Shown: positions 30,038 through 43,925, counted from the first letter of the stretch. The stretch: 64,000 nt of DNA from Pseudomonas mandelii (GCF_006438925.1 NZ_RCZA01000002.1:310001-374000); one strand, 5' to 3'. Numbers and translations are program-made. Notes: generated by a model from the sequence alone, not told the origin.

Positions 30038-30121
30038 ATGCCTGGCAAATAACGGGCGCACCAGCAAACAACTTCATGTCATAACATTAGAACTTTTTTC
30101 AATGGACTGACTGGCGGGCAG

Positions 30122-30153
30122 AAAAAAACCCAAGAGACTATTAATCTCTTGGG
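30122..30153 (-). terminator. Terminator of the MscS-like gene
   Basis: CCCAAGAGA / TCTCTTGGG (30129-30137, 30145-30153), followed on the minus strand by seven T. Confidence 0.93.
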
Positions 30154-30186
30154 CTCATTACTGACAGCCAACTAATAAAAGTATGG

Positions 30187-31029
30187 TTACTGCACGGTTG
30201 CTTCCTGAACCACTCGAATCACCCGCTGTGGAAACGGGATATCGATACCCGCCGTTTTCAAACGATCACGGGACTGTTCGTTAAACATGAACATCACATC
30301 CCAATAATCCGCCGTCTTCACCCACACTCGCAGGGAAACAGTGATCGAACTATCACCCAGCGTCGAAATCACTGCCTGAGGTGCCGGGTCAGCCAAAACG
30401 CGCTCATCTTTGGCCAGGTCCAGCAAAACATGACGGGCCTTCTGCAGGTCCGCTTCGTAATCAACGCCCACATCAAACACAACTTTGCGGGTCGGTTGAC
30501 GGTTAGTGTTGGTGATGATGCCGTTCGACAGGTTGCCGTTTGGCACGATGATGGTTTTGTTATCGCCGGTACGCAGCACAGTGTGGAAGATCTGAATGCT
30601 GTCGACCGTGCCGGCAACACCTTGGGCTTCGATCCAGTCACCAATGCGGAACGGGCGGAACAACAGAATCAGCACACCACCGGCGAAGTTCGCCAGGCTG
30701 CCCTGCAAGGCCAGACCGATGGCCAGACCTGCCGCACCGATGGCTGCGACGAACGAAGTGGTTTCCACCCCGATCATCGACGCGACGCTGACGATCAGCA
30801 GAACCTTGAGAATAATGTTCGCCAGGCTGCTGATGAAGCCTTGCAACGCCAGGTCGGCGTTACGCAGCGCCAACAACCCGCCGAGCTTTTGCGCCACCTT
30901 GTTGATCAGCCACCAGCCGATGGCCAGGGTAATCACCGCCAGCAACACACGGCTGCCGTATTCCATGATCATCGGAATCCAGGCTTGAGACGCCTTGACC
31001 AGGTTGTCCACTTCAGTATTCAAATCCAT
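30187..31029 (-). CDS. Small-conductance mechanosensitive channel (MscS family)
   Basis: 280 residues, the size of the E. coli MscS core. Three N-terminal membrane helices (about 25-48, 68-90, 95-128); the third, GAAGLAIGLALQGSLANFAG, carries the Gly/Ala packing pattern of the MscS pore. The beta domain follows (FRIGDWIEAQGVAGTVDSIQ, then VPNGNLSNGIITN), then a C-terminal vestibule. It opens under membrane tension to release solutes on hypo-osmotic shock. The gene is monocistronic with its own terminator. Confidence 0.95.
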   Translation of the reverse strand: MDLNTEVDNLVKASQAWIPMIMEYGSRVLLAVITLAIGWWLINKVAQKLGGLLALRNADLALQGFISSLANIILKVLLIVSVASMIGVETTSFVAAIGAAGLAIGLALQGSLANFAGGVLILLFRPFRIGDWIEAQGVAGTVDSIQIFHTVLRTGDNKTIIVPNGNLSNGIITNTNRQPTRKVVFDVGVDYEADLQKARHVLLDLAKDERVLADPAPQAVISTLGDSSITVSLRVWVKTADYWDVMFMFNEQSRDRLKTAGIDIPFPQRVIRVVQEATVQ

Positions 31030-31109
31030 CTACATTCTCCTGATTTCCGGCCATCCGGCACGCAAAAATGAGCGGCAGAAAAAGACCCGCCGGAATAAAC
31101 ACAATCCCT

Positions 31110-32761
<1,652 letters not shown>

Positions 32762-32797
32762 GCAGCGGCTACGCTGGCCACTTGTTCCTTTTCAGCG

Positions 32798-34843
32798 ATG
32801 AACCTGATGCCATTGCGCCAGCGCCTTGAAAACCTTCCGGTCGGCCAGAAATTGCTGGCCGCCCTGCTGGTGCTGTTGACCACCGTCCTGCTGGTCGCCA
32901 ACCTGACCTTTATCAGCGCCGCGTACTACATCTCCCAGGAAAGCATGGCACCTCAGGCCTTGCAGACCATCGGCCGCCTGGTGTCCAACCCCAGCCTGGT
33001 GTCCGAAGCCTTGCAGTCACCGCAAAGCGCCGAACGCCTGCTCAATGAGCTCAACAGCTATTCACCGTTGCGCGCGGCGGCCCTTTATGACGGCAAGGGC
33101 GAGCGTCTGGCGCAGTTGCAGCATGGCGACAAGCTGAGCCTGCCGGAGCGCTACCGGCACATCGAGTCCTGGCAAGCCACGGAGTTTCGCAGCAATCAAA
33201 TCATCACCCTGCCCCGCCCCGGCACCGCGCCTGGCCACCTGTTACTGGTCGCCAGCAGCGAACTGCCAATGGCGTTCTATACCGGGACGCTCACCGCCAG
33301 TCTTGGGATTCTGATCTTCAGTGTGCTGTTGTGGCTGGTGATTGCCCGACAAATCAAACGCCTGATCACCCGGCCAATTCATCAGCTCGAAGAGCTGTCC
33401 CGGCAAGTGACCCGGGAAGAGAACTACGCCCTGCGCGCCTCCCGCGGCAACCATGACGAAATCGGCAGCCTCGCCGAAGCCTTCAACACCATGCTCTCGC
33501 GGATCGAAGCCCGGGAGCAGCAACTCAAGCGGGCCCGGGACGATTCCCAGGCTGCGTATGATCAGGCTCAGGGCCTGGCCGAAGAAACCCGCCATACCAA
33601 TCGCAAACTGGAACTCGAAGTTCAGGTGCGCAGCAAGATCGAGAAGAAGCTCACCGGTTTCCAGAACTACCTCAACAGCATCATCGATTCCATGCCCTCG
33701 GCGCTGATCGCCCTTGATGAACAGCTCTACGTGACGCAGTGGAATCAGGAAGCCAGCGCCCTCTCCGGCACCCGCCTCGACGAAGCCTTGAACCAGCCGA
33801 TCTTCCTTGCTTTCGAACCACTCAAACCGTTTCTGCCGCAACTCAAGCAAACCGTCGAGCAGCACACGGTGGCCAAGATCGAGCGTGTCACCTGGTTCAA
33901 GGACGACGAACCCAAGCACTACGCCCTGACGTTTTACCCGCTGATGGGCGGTGCCGGGCGCGGGGTGGTGATCCGGATCGACGACATCACTCAGCGCCTG
34001 TCGCTGGAGGAAATGATGGTGCAGTCGGAAAAAATGCTCTCGGTCGGCGGTCTTGCCGCGGGCATGGCTCACGAGATCAACAACCCGTTAGGCGCGATCC
34101 TGCACAACGTGCAAAACATACGCCGACGCCTTTCGCCTGATCTGCCGAAGAACCTCGAACAAGCCGAGCAAACCGGGATCGCGCTGGAAACGGTCAACAA
34201 ATACCTGCAAGCGCGCGAAGTCCCGCAGTTGCTCGACGGCATTCAACAGGCTGGCGCCCGGGCGGCAAAGATTGTCACGCACATGCTCAGTTTCAGCCGC
34301 CGCAGTACCCGGCAAATGGCCCCGTGCGACCTGCCGGCGCTGATCGATCAGGCGGTGGAAATCGCCGGTAACGACTTCGACCTGGCGATCGGTTTCGACT
34401 TCAAGGGCCAGGCGATCATTCGCCAGTTCGATCCAGCATTAGGCCCGGTGCCCGGGACCGCGAACGAACTGGAGCAAGTGCTGCTCAATTTGTTGAAAAA
34501 CGCCGCTCAGGCGATTCACCAACGTGAAGACGACCGCGAGCCGGGACGGATCATTCTGCGCACCAAACTGAATCCGCCGTGGGCGGAAATCCAGGTGGAG
34601 GACAACGGCATCGGCATGAGCGAGAACGTGCGCAAACGCACCTTCGAACCGTTCTTCACCACCAAGGAAATCGGTCAGGGCACCGGCCTTGGCCTGTCGG
34701 TCTCGTATTTCATCATTACCAACAATCACAAGGGTCAGATGGAAGTGCAATCGACCCTGGGCCAAGGCACATGTTTCACCTTGCGCCTGCCCTTGGCGGG
34801 CACCCCGCTCGTCTCTCAAGAACTCAATCAGCTATCGAGGTAA
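32798..34843 (+). CDS. Membrane sensor histidine kinase with HAMP and PAS domains
   Basis: 681 residues: TM1 (about 18-48), a short periplasmic sensor region (about 50-160), TM2 (about 163-187), HAMP (about 190-240), a coiled coil (about 240-290), a PAS domain (about 292-400, MPSALIALDEQLYVTQWNQE), HisKA with phospho-acceptor H425 in GMAHEINNPLGA, and HATPase_c with N box and G boxes (VEDNGIGM, GQGTGLGLSV). No response regulator lies next to it, so it is an orphan within this window. The P. aeruginosa gene at this place (PA4398) has been linked to swarming and biofilm formation; transfer of that role is inference. A second ATG at 32807 is equally possible as start. Confidence 0.93.
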   Translation: MNLMPLRQRLENLPVGQKLLAALLVLLTTVLLVANLTFISAAYYISQESMAPQALQTIGRLVSNPSLVSEALQSPQSAERLLNELNSYSPLRAAALYDGKGERLAQLQHGDKLSLPERYRHIESWQATEFRSNQIITLPRPGTAPGHLLLVASSELPMAFYTGTLTASLGILIFSVLLWLVIARQIKRLITRPIHQLEELSRQVTREENYALRASRGNHDEIGSLAEAFNTMLSRIEAREQQLKRARDDSQAAYDQAQGLAEETRHTNRKLELEVQVRSKIEKKLTGFQNYLNSIIDSMPSALIALDEQLYVTQWNQEASALSGTRLDEALNQPIFLAFEPLKPFLPQLKQTVEQHTVAKIERVTWFKDDEPKHYALTFYPLMGGAGRGVVIRIDDITQRLSLEEMMVQSEKMLSVGGLAAGMAHEINNPLGAILHNVQNIRRRLSPDLPKNLEQAEQTGIALETVNKYLQAREVPQLLDGIQQAGARAAKIVTHMLSFSRRSTRQMAPCDLPALIDQAVEIAGNDFDLAIGFDFKGQAIIRQFDPALGPVPGTANELEQVLLNLLKNAAQAIHQREDDREPGRIILRTKLNPPWAEIQVEDNGIGMSENVRKRTFEPFFTTKEIGQGTGLGLSVSYFIITNNHKGQMEVQSTLGQGTCFTLRLPLAGTPLVSQELNQLSR

Positions 34844-34845
34844 CC

Positions 34846-35427
34846 ATGGGCTTTCGCTTGTCGAAGATTTACACCCGCACCGGCGACAAAGGCGAAACCG
34901 GGCTGGGCGATGGCCGCCGCGTACCCAAGGATCATCCGCGGATCGAAGCCATTGGCGAGGTCGATACGCTGAACAGTCAGGTGGGTGTGCTATTGGCCGG
35001 GTTGGCGGCGGAAACTGGCGAGTATCCAGGCTTGAACGAAGTGATCGAGGTTTTGGCACCCTGCCAACATCGGTTGTTCGACCTGGGTGGTGAACTGGCG
35101 ATGCCGGTGTATCAGGCACTGAATACGGCAGAAGTCGAACGGCTGGAAGCTGCGATCGATGTGTGGAATGAAGAATTGGGGCCGCTGGAGAATTTCATTC
35201 TGCCGGGTGGCTCGCCGTTGATTGCCCAGGCTCACGTGTGCAGAAGCCTGGCGCGCAGTGCCGAGCGGCGCTGTCAGCATTTGAACGCCGTCGAACCGCT
35301 GGCCGGGGTTGGGTTGGCGTATATCAATCGGTTGTCGGACTTGTTGTTTGTGGTGGCACGGTTGATTGCCAAGCGACAAGGGATAGCCGAGATTTTGTGG
35401 CAGCCGGCGGCGAAGCCTGGGGTTTAA
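34846..35427 (+). CDS. ATP:cob(I)alamin adenosyltransferase, PduO type
   Basis: 193 residues. The N-terminal SKIYTRTGDKGETGLGDGRR binds ATP, and the later CRSLARSAERRCQHLN is the helix with the conserved Arg/Glu. The enzyme makes adenosylcobalamin, the cofactor of mutases and ammonia lyases. The ATG is 3 bp after the kinase stop (CGAGGTAACCATG gives a ribosome site), so both are co-transcribed. It is a salvage or repair enzyme unless a corrinoid pathway lies elsewhere. Confidence 0.93.
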   Translation: MGFRLSKIYTRTGDKGETGLGDGRRVPKDHPRIEAIGEVDTLNSQVGVLLAGLAAETGEYPGLNEVIEVLAPCQHRLFDLGGELAMPVYQALNTAEVERLEAAIDVWNEELGPLENFILPGGSPLIAQAHVCRSLARSAERRCQHLNAVEPLAGVGLAYINRLSDLLFVVARLIAKRQGIAEILWQPAAKPGV

Positions 35428-35460
35428 CCTGGTAGAACATTGTCGCCTGTCTGGTCCTCA

Positions 35461-35550
35461 TCGCGAGCAGGCTCGCTCCCACAGTGGATCTTCTGTGAAC
35501 ACAAGATTTGTGAACACCAAAGATCAATTGTGGGAGCGAGCCTGCTCGCG
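35461..35550. repeat. Type-A REPIN between convergent genes
   Basis: TCGCGAGCAGGCTCGCTCCC on the left and its complement on the right. A directly repeated TTGTGAACAC-like stretch occurs in the spacer (35493-35520). Confidence 0.9.
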
Positions 35551-35563
35551 AAGAGGCCAGCCG

Positions 35564-36514
35564 CTACACCAAAGAATCAGGCCAGAACGCCCGAATCCCT
35601 GCCACACCTTGAGCCCCTGTCTCCCAGGCTTCCTGAAGATCCGTCGGGCCAACACCACCGAGCAAGAACACCGGTTTGCTGAAACCTTCGATCAACGCGC
35701 AAGCCTGTTCCCAACCCAACGGCTGAGCCCCCGGATGAGTCAGGGTCGGTTGCACCGGTGACAGGGTCACAAAATCCACCCCCATCTGCTCGGCCAACGC
35801 CAGCTCTTCAGCGTTATGGCAGGACGCCGCCAGCCAGCGCGACGCCGGTAACGGGCGGCCAGCCGCCGCGTATTTACGCAGCTGCGCGGAGGTGATGTGC
35901 CAACCGGCAGACGGGAAATCTCCCAGCCACTCGAACGGCCCCTTGATCATCAACTGCGCCTTGCCCGCACACAGCCCCGCCGCGTCCACCGCCAGATCGC
36001 GGTACTTCGGATCGTAGCCGTTGGGTGCCCGCAACTGGATCAGCTTGATGCCGCCGGCAATGGCTTTTTGAATACCGCGGAGCAAGGCCGGGGTTTCCAG
36101 GTCTTCCGGGGTAATCAAATACTGCGCGGGTAACCGAGCAGCCGCGACAATCGGCTGGTTGGCCGCCGGGAACTCGTAGTTCAGCAGATCGCGGGGCGCG
36201 ACCCATTCCAACGGCTGGCCTTCGGCGCCGTGCGGTTCGCCGGTAAAGGCCGACACTTCCCAAACGTCCAGCAACACTTGCTTGTCCGGGTAATCGTGCC
36301 GGACCTTGATCAGCGGGCGAGCCGCGTTGACCACGATGCCCAACTCTTCATGGAGCTCGCGAGCCAGAGCGGTTTCGACGGATTCGTCGGCCTCGACCTT
36401 GCCACCGGGAAATTCCCACAGGCCACCCTGATGCTGGGTGTCGGCACGGCGGGCGATGAGGATCTTGCCACTGCCATCACGGATAACAGCGGCAGCTACG
36501 TGGACTCGTTTCAC
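35564..36514 (-). CDS. MutT/Nudix hydrolase fused to a ThiE-like domain
   Basis: 316 residues. The Nudix box is complete: GGKVEADESVETALARELHE then ELGI. From about residue 130 a TMP-synthase-like barrel follows (GIQKAIAGGIKLIQLRAP, then DFVTLSPVQPTLTHPGAQPLGW). Nudix MutT removes 8-oxo-dGTP, while ThiE joins thiazole and pyrimidine phosphates; the fused C-terminal domain may not be a working ThiE. The start is GTG at 36514, with GGAGGAAG upstream and a 3-bp overlap with the glutathione transferase stop (GTGA), so translation is coupled. The same fusion exists in other pseudomonads at this locus. Confidence 0.9.
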   Translation of the reverse strand: MKRVHVAAAVIRDGSGKILIARRADTQHQGGLWEFPGGKVEADESVETALARELHEELGIVVNAARPLIKVRHDYPDKQVLLDVWEVSAFTGEPHGAEGQPLEWVAPRDLLNYEFPAANQPIVAAARLPAQYLITPEDLETPALLRGIQKAIAGGIKLIQLRAPNGYDPKYRDLAVDAAGLCAGKAQLMIKGPFEWLGDFPSAGWHITSAQLRKYAAAGRPLPASRWLAASCHNAEELALAEQMGVDFVTLSPVQPTLTHPGAQPLGWEQACALIEGFSKPVFLLGGVGPTDLQEAWETGAQGVAGIRAFWPDSLV

Positions 36515-37143
36515 CGTTCTACTTCCTCCAGACCTGCCTTCTGCCAAGCCTTGAAGGCTGGCCATTGGTAGATGGTTTCGACGTAGGCCGCGTCCGCTGC
36601 GGGCAGCCTCACCTGATAGGTGCGCAGGCGCACGGCGATCGGTGCGAAGAAGGCATCCGCCAAGGTCACGCCGCCGAACAGGAACGGACCGGTTTCGGTG
36701 GCGTCGGCGCGGCACTCGGCCCACAACGCCAACATACGCTCGATATCGGCCTGGACGTCAGCCGGTGTCGGCGACAGCGCAGCGTCGTGACTCAAGTCGA
36801 ATGGCATGTTGCCGCGCATGGCGAAGAAACCGCTGTGCATCTGCGCGCAGGCCGAACGGGCCTGGGCGCGGGCGGCGGTGTCTTTGGGCCAAAGGCCGGC
36901 GTCGGGGAACTGCTCTGCCAGATACTCGGCAATCGCCAGGGAATCGGCGATGGTGCCGTGTTCGGTTTTCAGCAGCGGGACTTTCGCGGTCGGCGAGTGC
37001 TTGAGCAGACGCTCACGCGTATCCGGCTGGTTCAGCTTGATCAGTTCTTCGGTGTAAGGAACGCCGGCCAGGTCGAGGGCCAACGCGCCGCGCAGGGACC
37101 AGGAGGAAATCAGTTTGTCGCCGATGATCAGGTGCAAGCTCAT
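36511..37143 (-). CDS. Glutathione S-transferase family protein
   Basis: 210 residues from the ATG at 37143 (MSLHLIIGDKLISSWSLRG). N-terminal thioredoxin-like domain with the catalytic Ser in SSWSLRGAL and the glutathione-binding cis-Pro and acidic patch (KVPLLKTEHGTIADSLAIAE). The C-terminal helical domain follows. Precise substrate cannot be assigned; the SSWS start is common to a maleylacetoacetate-isomerase-like branch of bacterial GSTs. Co-translated with the MutT/ThiE fusion gene. Confidence 0.9.
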   Translation of the reverse strand: MSLHLIIGDKLISSWSLRGALALDLAGVPYTEELIKLNQPDTRERLLKHSPTAKVPLLKTEHGTIADSLAIAEYLAEQFPDAGLWPKDTAARAQARSACAQMHSGFFAMRGNMPFDLSHDAALSPTPADVQADIERMLALWAECRADATETGPFLFGGVTLADAFFAPIAVRLRTYQVRLPAADAAYVETIYQWPAFKAWQKAGLEEVER

Positions 37144-37202
37144 GTTCGGGACCTTTTGATGGAGGGGACAAGCCAATCTATTGAGTGACTGACAGACCGC
37201 TT

Positions 37203-37292
37203 TCGCGAGCAGGCCCGCTCCCACATTGGATCCTGCTGTACACAAAACCTGTGTCCACTGAAGATCCCCTGTGGGAGCGAGCCTGCTCGCGA
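37203..37292. repeat. Type-A REPIN between argJ and the GST gene
   Basis: TCGCGAGCAGGCCCGCTCCC on the left pairs with GTGGGAGCGAGCCTGCTCGC on the right, with one mismatch (CCCG against CTCG). Confidence 0.88.
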
Positions 37293-37318
37293 ATGCAGCG
37301 ACTCGGTCTAACGGTTGA

Positions 37319-38536
37319 TTACGTGCGGTACTCGGCGTTGATTTTCACGTATTCGTGGGACAGGTCGGTGGTCCAGATGGTTTCGCTGCAATCACCCCGA
37401 CCCAGTTCGATACGGATGGTGATTTCTTCCTGCTGCATCACGGCCGCGCCTTGGGCTTCGGTGTAGGTCGATGCACGAGCGCCACGGCTGGCGATACAGA
37501 CATCACCGAGGAACACGTCGATCTTGCTCACGTCCAGGTTCGGTACGCCGGCACGGCCCACGGCCGCCAGAATGCGGCCCCAGTTCGGGTCGGAGGCGAA
37601 CAGTGCGGTCTTGATCAGCGGCGAGTGAGCCACGGTGTAACCGACGTCCAGGCATTCCTGGTGATTGCCGCCGCCATTGACTTCTACGGTCACAAACTTG
37701 GTCGCGCCCTCGCCGTCACGAACGATGGCCTGGGCCACGTCCATGCACACTTCGAACACGGCCTGTTTCAGCTTGGCGAACAAATCACCGCTGGCTTCAG
37801 TGATTTCCGGCAGTGCTGCCTGACCGGTGGCGATCAGCATGCAGCAGTCGTTGGTCGAGGTGTCGCCGTCGATGGTGATGCGGTTGAACGATTTGTTGGC
37901 ACCGTCCAGCAGCAGGTTTTGCAGCACGTCGCGGGAAACTTTGGCGTCGGTGGCGATGTAGCCGAGCATGGTCGCCATGTTCGGGCGGATCATGCCCGCG
38001 CCTTTGCTGATACCGGTGACGGTGATGGTCACGCCGTCATGCTGGAACTGGCGGCTGGCACCTTTTGGCAGGGTGTCGGTGGTCATGATGCCGGTGGCAG
38101 CAGCCTCCCAGTTGTTGACCGACAGGTCGTCGAGGGCGGCTTGCAGAGCCCCTTCGATTTTCTCGACCGGCAGCGGCTCGCCGATCACACCGGTGGAGTA
38201 CGGCAGCACCAGGCTGGCGTCGACGCCGGTCAGCTCAGCCAGCTTGGCGCACGTGCGCTCGGCGGCGGCAAGGCCTGGTTCGCCAGTGCCGGCGTTGGCA
38301 TTGCCGGTATTGGTCAACAGGTAACGCACCGGACCTTGCACACGCTGCTTGGCCAGGATCACGGGAGCGGCGCAAAAAGCGTTCAGGGTGAACACGCCAG
38401 CGACCGTGGAACCTTCGGCACAGCGCATGACCACAACATCCTTGCGCCCCGGGCGCTTGATGCCAGCCGAGGCGATACCGAGTTCAAAACCGGCAACCGG
38501 GTGCAACGTTGGCAAAGGACCAAGACCAACAGCCAT
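37319..38536 (-). CDS. argJ: Glutamate N-acetyltransferase / amino-acid acetyltransferase
   Basis: 405 residues. The precursor cleaves itself at Thr189 in [13 protein letters not shown], giving alpha and beta chains with Thr as nucleophile. ArgJ recycles the acetyl group from N-acetylornithine to glutamate in arginine synthesis; whether it also makes acetylglutamate from acetyl-CoA (bifunctional) cannot be told. AAGGAGCGCATTC precedes the ATG. It follows secA in the same direction after a strong secA terminator. Confidence 0.97.
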   Translation of the reverse strand: MAVGLGPLPTLHPVAGFELGIASAGIKRPGRKDVVVMRCAEGSTVAGVFTLNAFCAAPVILAKQRVQGPVRYLLTNTGNANAGTGEPGLAAAERTCAKLAELTGVDASLVLPYSTGVIGEPLPVEKIEGALQAALDDLSVNNWEAAATGIMTTDTLPKGASRQFQHDGVTITVTGISKGAGMIRPNMATMLGYIATDAKVSRDVLQNLLLDGANKSFNRITIDGDTSTNDCCMLIATGQAALPEITEASGDLFAKLKQAVFEVCMDVAQAIVRDGEGATKFVTVEVNGGGNHQECLDVGYTVAHSPLIKTALFASDPNWGRILAAVGRAGVPNLDVSKIDVFLGDVCIASRGARASTYTEAQGAAVMQQEEITIRIELGRGDCSETIWTTDLSHEYVKINAEYRT

Positions 38537-38598
38537 GAATGCGCTCCTTAATAAATGATGTCAGCACCGCTTTCAGGAAGAACGGTGGTTTAAATGGC

Positions 38599-38631
38599 AA
38601 AACGCCGCGACGGCATAAGCCGGTCGCGGCG
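38599..38631 (-). terminator. Terminator of secA
   Basis: CGCCGCGACGGC / GCCGGTCGCGGCG (38603-38614, 38619-38631) with an ATAA loop and one bulge, followed on the minus strand by TTTTG. Confidence 0.8.
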
Positions 38632-38658
38632 CGGGTATTTCAGCGTATGAAACGGGTT

Positions 38659-41394
<2,736 letters not shown>

Positions 41395-41701
41395 ATCGGC
41401 AGGATCTTCCACACTAAAGGGATGGAGGGCGGCCCCGTGAGTCGCCCGAGCAGCCCTCATGGCCGCATGCGAACGAGCATTCTACCCGGAAACGATGGTG
41501 AGGAAAGTGGCGTTATTCCACGATGCTGGCACAGCGCTTTGACGGGGCTCACTTAAAATAAGGGCTTTTTGCTGAACTTCAAGCCATTCACGGCACAAGT
41601 TACTTGTTGATTTAATGGGTAAAGCGCTCACAAAGCAATGGCTCGGGTGCATCCGGTGCTTTCTGCTACCATGGCGGCTCTGTTACTTCAGGTGTCTGAT
41701 C
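41395..41701. other. 307-bp divergent secA-dciA gap
   Basis: It must carry both promoters. TTACTTGTTGATTTAATGGGTAAAG (41600-41625) is the A/T-richest part and the likely core for dciA. No SecM-like leader frame is obvious upstream of secA; SecM is an enterobacterial feature. I see no small gene and no repeat. Confidence 0.4.
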
Positions 41702-42157
41702 ATGGCATTTCGCCCTCTTACGGCCAGAGCACCCGCCGTCCTGCTTCGCGAAGCCAAACCGCTGAAAGCCATCTTCGGCCACGCTCAACGCCTGGGTCAT
41801 TTACAACGTCTGCTGGAAAGCCAATTGCAGCCCGCTGCCCGCGAGCATTGCCATGTGGCGTCGTGGCGCGAAGGCAGTTTGTTGCTGATAGTGACCGACG
41901 GTCATTGGGCAACCCGCCTGCGTTATCAGCAAAAGCGTCTGCAACGGCAATTACAGATGTTCGACGAATTCGCCAGCCTGACGCGGATTCTGTTCAAGGT
42001 TCAGCCTCCCACGGTTCAGCAAGGGGCGGCCGGCCATACCATCAGCTTGTCGACCGATGCTGGCGCGACCATTCAGGCCACTGCCGACGGGATCAGCGAT
42101 CCGAATCTGCGGGCGGCGCTGGAACGGCTGGCGGCTCACGCCAAACCCAAGGTTTAA
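41702..42157 (+). CDS. dciA: Replicative helicase loader DciA (DUF721)
   Basis: 151 residues. The N-terminal DUF721/KH-like domain covers about 1-110 (RLGHLQRLLESQLQPAAREH, then GSLLLIVTDGHWATRLRYQQ). DciA loads or stimulates DnaB in bacteria lacking DnaC and was characterised in P. aeruginosa from the gene at the same place beside secA. Start ATG 41702 is preceded by CAGGTGTCTGATC. A long open frame starts further up at 41615 but lacks a ribosome site. The C terminus is short and basic. Confidence 0.9.
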   Translation: MAFRPLTARAPAVLLREAKPLKAIFGHAQRLGHLQRLLESQLQPAAREHCHVASWREGSLLLIVTDGHWATRLRYQQKRLQRQLQMFDEFASLTRILFKVQPPTVQQGAAGHTISLSTDAGATIQATADGISDPNLRAALERLAAHAKPKV

Positions 42158-42166
42158 CGCAAAGTC

Positions 42167-42245
42167 AAAAGATCGCAGCCTGCGGCAGCTCCTACATTGG
42201 GATGGCGAACACCCTGTAGGAGCTGCCGCAGGCTGCGATCTTTCT
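42167..42245. repeat. Type-B REPIN after dciA
   Basis: AAAAGATCGCAGCCTGCGGC on the left and its complement on the right with a ~20-bp spacer. It separates dciA from a convergent gene. In P. aeruginosa lpxC and others would lie nearby. Confidence 0.9.
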
Positions 42246-42248
42246 CTT

Positions 42249-43748
42249 TTAGCGGCGTTTGCTGCCGCCGAGCAACGACCCCATCAGACCGCGTACCAAC
42301 TGTCGGCCCAATTGATTGGCCGCCTGGCGCATCGCTGATTTCAATGCCTGCCCCGCCGCGGTGCCGAGGAATTCCCCGGCCTTGTCGGTGAAGCTTGGCT
42401 CTTCGGCTGCCGGTTTGCCCGGAACAGCGTCAGGCTCTGGCGCCAACCCTTTGCGCCCCATCAACACTTCATAAGCCGATTCGCGATCAACGGGTTTGTC
42501 ATACCGTCCCTTGAACGGCGACCCCGCGATCAGCACCGTGCGCTCAGTCTCGCTCAGTGGCCCGATCCGCGATTGCGGCGGCGCCACCAAAACCCGCTGG
42601 ACTATCTCCGGCGTGCCCTTGTCCTGCAAAGTGCCGACCAGCGCCTCGCCGATCCCAAGCTCGGTCAGCACCGACAAGGCATCGAACGCCGGGTTCGGCC
42701 GGAAGCCTTCGGCCACCGCTCGCAAGGATTTCTGTTCCTTGGCGGTGAACGCGCGCAGGCCATGCTGAACGCGCAGACCGAGCTGAGCCAGCACGTCATC
42801 CGGCAAGTCGCCCGGCGATTGGGTGACGAAATACACGCCAACGCCTTTCGAGCGTATCAGCCGCACCACCTGCTCAAGACGATCCTGCAAAGCCTTTGGC
42901 GTACCGGCGAACAATAAATGCGCTTCGTCGAAAAATAACGCCAGCAGCGGTTTGTCCGAATCCCCGCGCTCTGGCAATTGCTCGAACAGTTCGGCCAGCA
43001 GCCACAACAGGAACGTCGCGTAGACCTTCGGCGCTTCATGCACCAGACGGCTGGCATCGAGCAGGTGAATGCGCCCGCGACCCTCGGCGGTCGGCTGCAG
43101 AATGTCTTCGAGTTGCAGCGCCGGCTCACCGAACAGCGCTTCGGCGCCCTGCTGTTCCAGGGTCGCCAGACGCCGCAACAGTGCCTGACTGGAACCGGTG
43201 GTCATCAGCGCGGCGTCTTCACCCAGCAATTCGGGGTTGTCACGCAGGTGATTGAGCAGTGCCTTCAGGTCCTTGAGGTCCAGCAACAACAGCCCTTCAC
43301 GGTCCGCCACCTTGAACGCGGCGTACAGCGCCGACTGTTGACTGTCGGTCAGCTCCAGCAGGCTGCCAATCAATAACGGCCCCATTTCGCTCAAGGTTGT
43401 GCGCAACGGATGACCGGACTGACCGTGAATGTCCCACAGGGTCACTGGATACGCCTGAGGCTTATGGTGCAGCCAAGGCATCCCGGCAATCCGCTCGGCG
43501 ATTTTTCCTTGAGGGTTGCCGGCGGCGCCCAGACCACACAGGTCACCCTTGATATCGGCGGCGAACACCGCCACGCCGGCATCGCTGAATGCTTCGGCCA
43601 TCCGCTGCAAGGTGACGGTTTTGCCCGTCCCGGTAGCGCCCGCGACCAAACCATGACGGTTCGCCAGACGCATGGCCTGGGCAATGGGCTGCCCGGCGAG
43701 ATCAGCACCGATAACGAGTTGCAATGAGTCAGGCATTTGGTCACCCAT
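42249..43748 (-). CDS. HerA-like ATPase, DUF853 (YjgR type)
   Basis: 499 residues from the ATG at 43748 (MGDQMPDSLQLVIG); ATG 43736 is also possible, preceded by GGGTGACC. Walker A is GATGTGKT (37-44), Walker B LALFFDEAHLLFAG, and the C-terminal arginine-finger region contains SKGVGVYFVTQSPGDLPDDV. The C-terminal 70 residues are a low-complexity basic tail. HerA/FtsK-superfamily ATPases translocate on DNA, but the DUF853 branch has no well-fixed role. It stands alone, convergent with dciA, and has no nuclease partner next to it. Confidence 0.92.
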   Translation of the reverse strand: MGDQMPDSLQLVIGADLAGQPIAQAMRLANRHGLVAGATGTGKTVTLQRMAEAFSDAGVAVFAADIKGDLCGLGAAGNPQGKIAERIAGMPWLHHKPQAYPVTLWDIHGQSGHPLRTTLSEMGPLLIGSLLELTDSQQSALYAAFKVADREGLLLLDLKDLKALLNHLRDNPELLGEDAALMTTGSSQALLRRLATLEQQGAEALFGEPALQLEDILQPTAEGRGRIHLLDASRLVHEAPKVYATFLLWLLAELFEQLPERGDSDKPLLALFFDEAHLLFAGTPKALQDRLEQVVRLIRSKGVGVYFVTQSPGDLPDDVLAQLGLRVQHGLRAFTAKEQKSLRAVAEGFRPNPAFDALSVLTELGIGEALVGTLQDKGTPEIVQRVLVAPPQSRIGPLSETERTVLIAGSPFKGRYDKPVDRESAYEVLMGRKGLAPEPDAVPGKPAAEEPSFTDKAGEFLGTAAGQALKSAMRQAANQLGRQLVRGLMGSLLGGSKRR

Positions 43749-43925
43749 GGTTAATCTTTGATCCTTCACGGCCGATAGAAATAAGCGAGAGACCCAATTG
43801 AAAGCAAGGTCCGACATTCCCCTATGGAGAGCAGGAATTACCGACTCGCTCCGTTGCGCACTCATTTTGCGCGCATTAACAGCAACGCGCCCCGAACAAT
43901 AAGACCTTAGCGGACCCCCCGAGCC

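Noticed and set aside
41395..41701. SecM-like leader peptide controlling secA
   Set aside because: No frame with a stalling-type end was seen upstream of secA, and SecM is limited mainly to enterobacteria.
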